This document shows, piece by piece, positions 56,413 to 64,000 of a DNA stretch of 64,000 nt (positions are counted from its first letter, which is position 1; the number at the start of each line of letters is the position of its first letter). Below the pieces are notes generated by a model. It was not told the origin of the DNA and made no database searches. It worked only from the letters and a program-made list of their open reading frames with translations. The stretch is from Morchella semilibera. Its lineage: Eukaryota; Ascomycota; Pezizomycetes; Pezizales; Morchellaceae. The stretch is from assembly GCA_009192285.1 (NCBI GenBank), contig CM018603.1:4208588-4272587 (forward strand), in the 5' to 3' direction. The translations under genes were made by a program, and so were the position numbers.

Positions 56413-57825
56413 TAGTACCGAAAGGTCTCAGAGGCCTAGGCCATTAATGCCCACGAATGGTAATTTAGGAGGAATATAGAACCTATAGTCAAAGGTGCAG
56501 CAGAGACGAAAGTTGTGGCGCAGACAATTGCTGCCAGTACCATAGAAAAAATAATCTTTCGGTCTCCAAGTTTACAATGACATTGCGGGTAAACACCGTG
56601 AACGTTTCCGAAGTAACCCTCCAAACACGATGCTACATGCATGTTCGGCATCGTTGTCGTCTGCCCAGTCGTTGCGGCCTCGGGAGCTCCGGGATTCTTC
56701 TTCGACTTTGAAAATCCTTTTTGCGACTTTGCCTTATGGTTAAGCTTGGGCTGAGGTTTCTGGAATTTCAGTGCAGTGATAGGAATCGCCCTTCTGCAAA
56801 CAAAAGTGTACAAGACTAGCCCTCGGTTAATAATGAAGAGTGAGTCACAGTGCGTCACTCGAATACAACCCATACCAAATAGTTTATCAAGAAAAGGCCT
56901 GAGATGCAATGAAATTAACGTAGGTATTATACTGTGCCTGGACACTTCTTTTGATTCTGCATTTTCATTTGTTTATTTTCTAGAGCTCCCTCTATTTGTG
57001 GGCCTCACAGCCAAGTGCGGCCTTCCTCTTTGACGCTATGAGGTAGGTTTGTTTATTTTGCTCAGCATGGTCTGACTATCTTGTGCCAGTTGTATCCTCC
57101 GGTAGCATTCGATTCTGTCATGCAGCCAAGAGTCCATGCACCCTATATACATGAATTTATTTTTTAGTACCCCTTGATACGTCTCCCCCGCCCTGGATAG
57201 TAAACGGTACCGGTATTGTATATAAAGCTTTTCAAACCGGTTCTTTTAAACTATCCGTCGCTATCAGCGCATACATCCTCTACCCTCGTGGTGTAGAATA
57301 AGTATCTATTCGAGTCTGTATTCGCATAAGGGTAATTATCTAGCCCCCACAGCGCACTAGGTGGGGAAGGCTTGATGAGGGGGCTCTGTTCATCTTGCTA
57401 CGGCTACTTCGTCAGCTTGGGGCTCATTCATTTCGACTCCCATACGGAAGCTCTGCAATCCATCACGAGAATCAAAACGACTATATGATATCGCGGATGA
57501 GCTTAGAATGAGTAGAATGCATCACCATCCGAGTGATACTTCATGATCCATAACCTTCGGGTTATGCATTAGACCCTATAGCATTTCTAAACACGGCTAG
57601 ATTCACTACTCGTTTATGTGCGGGTAGTGTACAATAGTAGCCGTGTTCGAAAACGCTACACTTACCTTTGTATTTGAAGGTCCCCCAATAGCTCACATAG
57701 CCCCGGTTCCGCCATGACTGGCGGCACCAAAGCGGTCAAACGTCTAAAAGGTCTCGCTATCAATATCGAAGTCGAGGGATCTAGAAATTGTACTTAACAC
57801 GCCCCCTGTACCGGCGGCTAGTCTA
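56413..57825. other. Non-coding interval
   Basis: No supported gene. A minus-strand open stretch at 56436-56945 lacks an ATG at its start. It contains one hydrophobic segment (about 56490-56560) but no recognisable motif. A copy of the GATCATGA...CACTCGG motif lies inverted at about 57529-57548. Confidence 0.4.
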
Positions 57826-58025
57826 CATGCGGGTTAACTGAGCTAGCGTCCGCCGCGCTGGTGGCTAAGATGCGGAAAAGATGACAGGTTGGCAAGTGGG
57901 GGGAATGGCCTAGTACGTTGCCTAAGTCTGATCTAATTGCCCCACCCCTCTAACAAGTATTTCCTAAGAAGCTTTGGGCGGGTGGCTCATGTAAGTCTTT
58001 TGTCCCGGCTGGATAATTCCTTCTT
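57826..58025 (+). repeat. tRNA-like repeat (S1), divergent copy
   Basis: The A box region is altered (TGGCCTAGTACGTTG) and the B box is deleted between TAATTGC and CCCCAC. The flanks CATGCGGG and AAGCTTTGGGCGGGTGG are retained. This copy should not be transcribable by polymerase III. Confidence 0.65.
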
Positions 58026-58205
58026 TGCTTGGACATGGCTCTGCGGAGGAATCGCAGCGGCTATGCCCGGTGTGTGCATCCTGCCAAGGAATAGGCTAAT
58101 GTTACAGAGGCGTACTGCGGTACCGCAGGCAGGCTAACGTGCGGAGCTGTTGCGGAGCAACCCCTTCCGTCGAGGCGTGGTTGGATCACAAGATGTCACT
58201 CTTTT

Positions 58206-58759
58206 AGAATTTGGGGTTTACGGGGCTTGGGGTTTGATTCATTGATTGATACTTCATACATGTGTGCAGCCCGTGGGCTATGACAGGACCTTTCCACCCA
58301 CTCCCCGGAGGCAGGCCTGCCAGGTAGGATCCCTCCCCAGAAAAAATCAAATGAGAAAAAACAATACAAAAAGAAAAACATATACAACGAAAAGACATAT
58401 ACATGAGAAAACCCCGTACACCACTCGCTAGACGCTGCTTTAACACTCGCCCCCCCGACTTCGGTCAGCCTGATGCTCTCACTTTCTCGGGACTCATCGC
58501 CCACTAGGCAGGTTTCGCCTTTCCTACAGCGTCCTCCTCTATCTTTCCTCTCGCCCCAGCTCCCCCTAAACATACTGCAACTCCTACTCCTCTTCCTCCC
58601 TCCCCTCCCTTCCCCTCCTGCTCCGTGTTTGTGCTTCGTCCATTCTCCCCAGATCTTCAAGCTTGCTTCAGTGCGTTCTGGACTCCATAAAAGATACCTC
58701 ATGTTGCCTTCCTCTGCCGGTACTTGTGACGGGACTTGGAGTCTTGTGGCTGTTGCTAT
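58206..58759. other. ~550-bp insertion in an R1 copy
   Basis: Flanking sequence CACTCTTTT on the left and GCAGCTCGGAAGCTCACGAG on the right is nearly continuous in the collinear R1 copy at about 32265-32300, so this block was inserted or lost as a unit. It has an A-rich stretch (58340-58410) and a C/T-rich stretch (58510-58620). A minus-strand open frame covers much of it but lacks an ATG and any domain motif. Its class is unknown. Confidence 0.5.
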
Positions 58760-58948
58760 GCAGCTCGGAAGCTCACGAGACGGCAGTCCCTCTTTGGCGG
58801 GTGGCGGGAGCTTCAGGTCAGTCGGTGCTGTAGAGTTCGCTCTGGCGAGTCCAAGTTCCGTTATCATGCAGGACACCAGCGGAATCCGCGTAAATACATG
58901 TAACGTGGGCCACCAGAGCACTTACCGGCGCTGCAGGCGACTAGTCCG

Positions 58949-59162
58949 CATGCGGGTGGGCCGGGCTAGCTGGGCCGCGCTGCCGCCAAGAGGGACAAAA
59001 GATGTCAGGTTTCCAAGTGGGGGCTATGGCCTAGTTGGCTAAGTCTGATTTAATTGCAGCACTTTCAGGTTCGGATCCCCACTTGCTAACAAACATTTCT
59101 TAGGGAAGCTTTGGGCGGGTGGCCCATGTAAGTCTTTTGTTTTGGCTGGATAATATTTTTTT
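58949..59162 (+). repeat. tRNA-like repeat (S1), copy 7
   Basis: Core at 59019-59082 with intact A box and B box (59068-59078). One C is missing after the B box. It is followed by the AACGGTACC-type module. Confidence 0.75.
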
Positions 59163-59164
59163 GT

Positions 59165-59965
59165 TTGGTGCAGCGAAAGCTTGCTGTAGCGGTGCCTTCT
59201 AAAAGGGTAGGTTCCCCATGACGGTACAGTACACTCTCGTTTTAAGGGTACGGTCGGGACTAGAAGATGTGCATCCTTATAGGGAAGTATCCTTAAATTG
59301 TGCGGCGCGGCGTAAAGGTGACAAAGGTTGCATCGCTTATAACTTTTCAACAGTGCAAAATATCGAAAATCTAACACACAAAGTTGAATGTATAGGTTTG
59401 GTGAACGTTTGTGTTAGACTTTTGAAATCTTGCCTATTACAAAGTGATAAGAGATGTCATTTACCAATTTTTGTATGTCAAAAGCGCCAAGACCTGGTGG
59501 AGCAGTGTTATACCCATTTATACCCCCTACGGGATGTACCGTAAATTCTCGAGAAATCCACTATTCTCGCTTCGCGAAATCTTAATTCCGGGTGAGAAGG
59601 GGTATGTATCTGCATGAACTCCTGGAGTTTGATTCGCCAATTCGCCTTGGTTCGGACTTACCACATACAAATACGGGGATAATGGATATTCAGGAATTAA
59701 CCGTATGTAGTTCTCGGCCATAACATGGCTGGAACCCAAGGCCCTTATTGGGTAGCAAGTAGCCGGAGTGGCTATGATTGTTTCAGCTAAGATACCGGCA
59801 GGTCACCTTTAAGACGCGCCGCACCATACGAGGTGAGAGGATACTAATAAAATAGCACCTGCGGACCGGTAAACCGTATCCTTATAACGAGAATATCACT
59901 ATATCAAATATCCTTATATCGAGAGTCTACTGTAGTACCTCTCGGTCCTTTTTGCCTGGCCTTCA
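59165..59965 (+). repeat. AACGGTACC module split by a MITE
   Basis: GAAAGCTTGCTGTAGCGGTG to CTTATAGGGAAGTATCC on the left and TACGAGGTGAGAGGATACTA to GCACCAGGACCTCT on the right are collinear with 50695-51035 once 59300-59824 is removed. Confidence 0.6.
59300..59824. mobile_element. 525-bp MITE with 23-bp TIRs
   Basis: The ends (59300-59322 and 59802-59824) are inverted copies with 2 mismatches in 23. They begin GTGCGGCGCG and end TAAAGGTGAC. The site is uninterrupted in the related module at about 50790-50830. Inside lies a nested inverted repeat (TCTAACACA...TGTGTTAGA, about 59370-59430). There is no coding frame. The target duplication is not clear, and the superfamily is unassigned. Confidence 0.75.
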
Positions 59966-60065
59966 GCACCAGGACCTCTACCACCACCATTAATGCGTCA
60001 TTTGATGCGTTTACTGATGTAGGAAGGATCTGTGGATCACCAGGGTACAAAATTTGTGTGTAGTA

Positions 60066-60441
60066 TGTGTGAGTCACACATATTATTTGTGATAATCTAC
60101 GAAAAATTGTGTTAGTCACACAAACATTAGCATTAATAGGGTAACTCACACATCCATTTGTGAAAACTGTGTGTTTCACACATTCAATTCTCCTTTATTT
60201 GTGCGCTTCACACAGTCAATAATGTAACGGCCTAATCTATGTGTGAGTCACCTTGACATTTAATATATCTGTGTTAATCACACAATCATTTTCTATATAG
60301 ATGTGTTGATCACACAGTTAAACTAGTGCGTCCTATATATGTGTGTATCACACATATATATTAAATTATTGCGGACTATACTACCAAACACACATATGTG
60401 TGATTCACACAGTTATTCTATATATTTGTGTGATTCACACA
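60066..60441. repeat. Array of ten TGTGTnnnTCACACA dyads
   Basis: Ten 15-bp dyads start at 60066, 60108, 60168, 60200, 60240, 60270, 60302, 60340, 60397 and 60427. Each has TGTG and CACA arms (only 60240 has a degenerate right arm) and a variable centre (GAG, TAG, GTT, CGC, TAA, TGA, GTA, GAT). Half-sites appear near 60030 and 60142. Spacers are AT-rich and not conserved, so this is not a simple tandem repeat. Start-to-start spacing is 30-60 bp. It lies just upstream of the second Ty3 element. Confidence 0.85.
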
Positions 60442-60466
60442 AATATCTATTCAATGATTTTAATTT

Positions 60467-60965
60467 TGTCAACACGCCCACTATCACGGCGTGGAACATG
60501 GTCTAGTGGTGTTGCGGGAAGAGGGATTAGTCAGGGATTCTTCTAGGTTCTTTGGGTTTCGGAAGCAGGGGTTTGGTTCGGTAATAGGGGTTAGGGATTA
60601 GGAGATAAGGTCGGGTTCGGAGTTACGGTTCTTGGGAGATGTTATGAGGTTCTGTATAAGGTTACGTGGATAGGTTATTGTGTTAGTATGTGGTGTATAT
60701 ATAGGGGTTTCGTCCTCGCTTGTAAATAGTTTCTTTTCTTTCCTCTTCACGCAACCTTCCTATCTTCAGGAGTTTGTAGTCCTTTAGAATATACTCGGTT
60801 CTCTGGTTCTACTTCGTGTCTCGCCTCGCTCCCATAGTCTCGCCTCGACCCACCTCGGATAACCTATCTTCGTCCCGCCTCGGTAGTATACCTTGGCCCT
60901 CCGCCTAGTCTTCCGCATCGCCCCGTGATACTAAGGTTGCGTCTCCAACGCCAACCTATACTACA
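60467..60965 (+). repeat. Probable 5' LTR/leader of second Ty3 element
   Basis: The interval before gag has LTR-like features: a possible start TGTCAACACGCCC at 60467, a TATA-like GTATATATAGGGG near 60709, then a C/T-rich R-U5-like region. Its partner LTR lies outside the window, so neither end nor the primer-binding site can be fixed. Confidence 0.4.
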
Positions 60966-60985
60966 CATATCGATATAAACCTACC

Positions 60986-62401
60986 ATGTCACACGCAGAC
61001 CCTATGGAAGAGTCAGAAGGACTCTACGAGATCCTCCAAAGGGATCTTGATACATTCGTCGCCGCACACCCCACCGTCGCTGACGACGCCAGCGAAGAAG
61101 CCAAGAAAATCCACGACCTAATGTTCCGCGCCCAACAAGCTGTCAAGCAGCTTATAATAAACTGGCAGGAAGAAATAGAGGATGGGGATGAAGCTCGAAA
61201 AGAATGGACCAAGAAACTCACAAAGTTGGGAAGGGAGAATCAAGAGCTCGAGGGACAGATAACAGTCCTCGAAACTCAGGTCACCACCCTTCAAACCCAA
61301 GTAAGAACTGCAAACCAAGCAACGCAATCCGCCGAGGCCGCACTCGCCGCCCAGATTGCACTCCCGCCTCCTCCTCCGCCCCCGGCAGCAGACCCTATCC
61401 CGCCACCTCCTTCTCGACGTCGCAACCGCCTCTTAGAAGGCATTGCCCTTACCCAAGAACCAAGACCTGAAAGGTCAGAAAAACTTCCGGACCCAGAGAA
61501 ATATCGAGGAAACAGGAAGGGACTTCCGCAGTTCCAAAATATGTTGAAACTCAAGCTCTTGGGCAATGCCGACCGATACCCCACCCTTCAGAATCAATTA
61601 ACCTATGCCATCTCTCGCTTGGAAGGCCCTGCCGCCGACCAATTTATGCCATATATTACCACCACCGGGATCAACCTCCCCTCCATGGAGAGGTTCTTTG
61701 AAATTTTAAATACAGCATTCGGCGACCCAGACCAGGTAGGTACTGCACGTCGCGCCCTCAGAAGAATCAGGCAACTCAATCGTCCCTTCTCGGAGTACTT
61801 CGCCGAGTTCCAACGATACGCCGCCGAAGCTGGAATGGGAGAGACTGCCAATGTGGAAGCCCTCATGGAAGGTCTGAGCGAGGAACTCACCAAGCTCATG
61901 GTCCACGAGGAGACCCCCGCTACCGTTATCGAACTCGCCACCATTCTCCAACGCTTGGACAACAAGCAGCAGATAATTACTGCTCGCTACCGTCCTCGCT
62001 ACCAGGCCCCCGCACCCCAAGCTCGTCCTGCACCCCGTTATCAGGCTCCTGCTGCCCCCGCACCTCGGTACTCAGCCCCGCCTCCTCCGGCTCCCCGCTA
62101 CCAAGCTCCCGCTCGCCCCAACCCCCCTGCTGCTCATCCGTCTCACACACCAGGAGGAGTAGTTCCTATGGATTTGTCAACTGGTCGTGGCCGCCCGGAC
62201 CCCCAGGAAAGAGAGGCCCGCCGCGTAGAGAACAGGTGTTTTTATTGTGGAGGTGTAGGACACCTCGTTAGGGAATGCCCGCAGGCGCCGGCTCCCAGGA
62301 ACCCAGCCCCCAGGATGAGGGGAGCTAGGGCAGATATTAGAGGAGAAGAGAAGGAAGAAGCCTCCGGCGATGAGGCGTTAAAAGATTTTTCCCTGGACTG
62401 A
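60986..62401 (+). CDS. gag: Gag of a second Ty3/gypsy element
   Basis: A 471-residue intact Gag. An acidic N-terminus is followed by a coiled coil (about 60-125), a Pro-rich hinge (PPPPPPPAADPIPPPP), and a Gag core (about 160-330; YRGNRKGLPQFQNMLKLKLL, then MERFFEILNTAFGD and FSEYFAEFQRYAAEAG). A long Pro/Ala/Arg/Tyr-rich repeat region (APRYQAPA units, about 330-385) precedes a CCHC knuckle, CFYCGGVGHLVREC (418-431), and an acidic tail. The ATG at 60986 is in good context (ACCATGTC). It is not closely related to the 812-residue Gag at 17489, so two Ty3 lineages are present. It is intact although its pol is broken. Confidence 0.9.
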   Translation: MSHADPMEESEGLYEILQRDLDTFVAAHPTVADDASEEAKKIHDLMFRAQQAVKQLIINWQEEIEDGDEARKEWTKKLTKLGRENQELEGQITVLETQVTTLQTQVRTANQATQSAEAALAAQIALPPPPPPPAADPIPPPPSRRRNRLLEGIALTQEPRPERSEKLPDPEKYRGNRKGLPQFQNMLKLKLLGNADRYPTLQNQLTYAISRLEGPAADQFMPYITTTGINLPSMERFFEILNTAFGDPDQVGTARRALRRIRQLNRPFSEYFAEFQRYAAEAGMGETANVEALMEGLSEELTKLMVHEETPATVIELATILQRLDNKQQIITARYRPRYQAPAPQARPAPRYQAPAAPAPRYSAPPPPAPRYQAPARPNPPAAHPSHTPGGVVPMDLSTGRGRPDPQEREARRVENRCFYCGGVGHLVRECPQAPAPRNPAPRMRGARADIRGEEKEEASGDEALKDFSLD

Positions 62402-62475
62402 GTGGCTCACTCCAGGGACGGTTAAGAGACTTTTCTAAGCTCTCGGTTTCTGGGTTTTCGGTTTCGGAGAAGGAT

Positions 62476-64000
62476 ATGGATGGGAATCAATTAGTTGTAA
62501 CTTGCTCAATTTCTCAAAATAAAGATTCGTTTATTCCCTCATATGCTCTCATCGATACTGGCGCCTCAAGATATGCGTTCATAGATAAGGATTTCGTATG
62601 CCACCACAAACTTAAGACTATTCCTCTTATTCTCCCCTGACACATAGACGTAATAGACGGTAGACCTATTGAGTCAGGAAAGGTCACCCATAAGTGTAAA
62701 GGGATATCTCAGAAGTCACTAAGATATGGTTAATGCTAAGCGATAGTTCTGTAGCTTTTAAATTTGTAATATTGTAGACCGGATTCCGTTCGCTTGAGAG
62801 GATGATGATTCCCCTAAGACGGCGGGAATCCTACTAGCTATTTATACATAAAGAACTCCCCTTAACCCCGTTAACTCCTCTAATAGCAAATCTCCCGCAA
62901 TGCCTCCGCTACTGCTCCGACTTCCTACGAGGTGGGGTAACCAAGGGTCCACTCATGAGGTGTGGTAGTGGTTGCCGAGTTATAACCGAACCCCGCTCCT
63001 GGGCGTACGTCACTCTTCCATCGCGCCGTCATACCAGGACAATACCATTGTACTACCAGTACCGTACTTCCAAGCAATCCTGTAACAATAAGGTCATCCT
63101 CAGTCTCGATATTAATGGTCACTGAGAAGACGCTCCCTTCTTTGTTACTCAACTAGGTCATTACCCTATAGTTATGGGCCTTCCTTGGATGCGCAGGCAT
63201 GGAACAACGATATTATCCGCCGATAATGAAATACAATTTAATTTTTCAAGCTGGATAAAGAATTGTTCCCTTACTCATACCAAGATTATTGCTAAAGGGA
63301 TTTCTATCGAACCCCCCGCTAAACTAACAACAAATATCTCCGTTATTACCTCCTACGCATTCCATAGATTGATTAATAAGAAAAGAAAAGGAATGAAACT
63401 CTATTCCACCACGCTTAAAGCCCTCGACGATCTTCTGGCCTAAATGCCTAAGGACCCCTGAGCACTTGTTCCTGTTGAACATCATCAATATCTACATCTT
63501 CTCAGTGAATCGAATGCCTCCAAACTCCCTCCTCATCGTACTGAATACGACCTTTCTATTGATATACAGGAAGGAAAGACTGTACCGTTCGGACCCATGT
63601 ACGGGATGACCCGACTGGAACTCCAGGTACTCAGGGATTATCTAGCAGAGTATCTATCCAATGGACGGATTCGACATAGCACCTCCCCCGCAGGCTCCCC
63701 GGTACTGTTTGTCAAAAAGACTGATGGCTCTCTCCGACTTTGTGTTGACTATAGAAAGTTGAACGCAGTAACGGTGAAGAATCGACATCCTCTTCCACTT
63801 ACACCAGAGACGTTTATGGGTATTTCCTCCGCCAAGTATTTCACCAAGTTAGATCTCCGAAATGGATATCATCAGTTAAGAATTAGGGAAGGAGACGAGT
63901 GGAAAACAGTATTCAGGACGCGATATGGACATTTTGAATACACCGTTATGCCCTTTAGGTTAACCAACGCCCCCGCTGCATTCCAACATTGGGTCAACGA
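62476..64000 (+). pseudogene. pol: Broken pol of second Ty3 element (partial)
   Basis: The plus-strand frame begins near an ATG at 62476 and runs off the window edge. The aspartic protease motif ALIDTGASRYAFI is visible. A TGA at 62638-62640 interrupts it, a 393-bp solo LTR is inserted at 62695, and a TAA (63441) and TGA (63459) follow the MGLPWMRRHG region. The reverse transcriptase N-terminal half is readable ([23 protein letters not shown], written here in part as [15 protein letters not shown]), ending at [10 protein letters not shown], where the normally conserved Gly is Arg. YLDD and all later domains lie beyond 64000. Three stops plus an insertion make it non-functional. Confidence 0.9.
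62695..63087 (-). repeat. Solo LTR of the first Ty3 family
   Basis: A 393-bp sequence collinear with the LTRs at 13066 and 20163, with scattered substitutions (mostly transitions) and one net inserted base. It is flanked by ATAAG duplications (62690-62694 and 63088-63092). No internal element sequence remains, so it is a product of LTR-LTR recombination. It lies in the pol of the second Ty3 element. Confidence 0.93.

Noticed and set aside
56436-56945. 169-codon minus-strand frame with a hydrophobic segment
   Set aside because: Begins at GTG, has no motif, and the hydrophobic segment alone is not evidence for a gene.
58196-58921. 241-codon minus-strand frame
   Set aside because: No ATG at its start and it spans the boundary between an insertion and a repeat module; no domain.
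60066-60441. CRISPR array
   Set aside because: Repeats are 15-bp dyads with variable centres and spacers of unequal length in a eukaryotic repeat region, without cas genes.

Overview
This window looks like repeat-dense DNA from a filamentous ascomycete with a transposon-expanded genome. The evidence is short GT-AG introns of 49-57 nt (one of 110 nt) with CTAAC/CTGAC-type branch sites, Ty3/gypsy LTR retrotransposons, a Plavaka-like (CACTA-related) DNA transposon, piggyBac remnants and many MITE-like elements. A Pezizomycete such as a truffle relative is my guess and is not proven by the sequence. I see no complete, intact host gene. Host coding traces are a decayed protein-kinase pseudogene, a small gene split by a retrotransposon, and an ankyrin-like fragment.

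Layout. 1-12.7 kb is mostly anonymous decayed DNA with the kinase pseudogene (1.2-1.9 kb), one tRNA-like repeat copy (8.7 kb), a foldback element and a 337-bp MITE (9.4-10.2 kb). 12.8-20.8 kb is a small two-exon host gene on the minus strand interrupted by a 7,489-bp Ty3/gypsy element with LTRs identical by eye, intact gag and pol, and a 5-bp target duplication. 20.9-33.3 kb is non-coding mosaic repeat. 33.51-44.20 kb is a ~10.7-kb multigene DNA transposon: matching 12-bp termini (CAGTACCAGAAA) next to TA, subterminal repeat arrays, a zinc-finger protein, a 526-aa unknown protein, a small HIRAN-like protein, and a transposase with a visible D-D-E triad. 44.2-60.4 kb is a mosaic of shared modules, including strand-locked tRNA-like copies, elements ending in CCCTAACCCT, a 0.9-kb tandem duplication with palindromes, a piggyBac pseudogene hit by an A-tailed element, a 525-bp MITE, and an array of ten TGTGTnnnTCACACA dyads. 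60.5-64 kb is a second, decayed Ty3/gypsy element with an intact gag and a pol carrying stop codons, into which a solo LTR of the first family has inserted.

How it fits together. Insertion order can be read from nesting and target duplications. The intact Ty3 family has been recently active: identical LTRs, a broken host gene and a nested solo LTR. The DNA transposon carries accessory genes beside its transposase. By analogy with two-component CACTA elements, the zinc-finger protein may bind the subterminal arrays, but that is inference. No tRNA, rRNA or CRISPR locus was recognised. All domain calls come from motif reading by eye.
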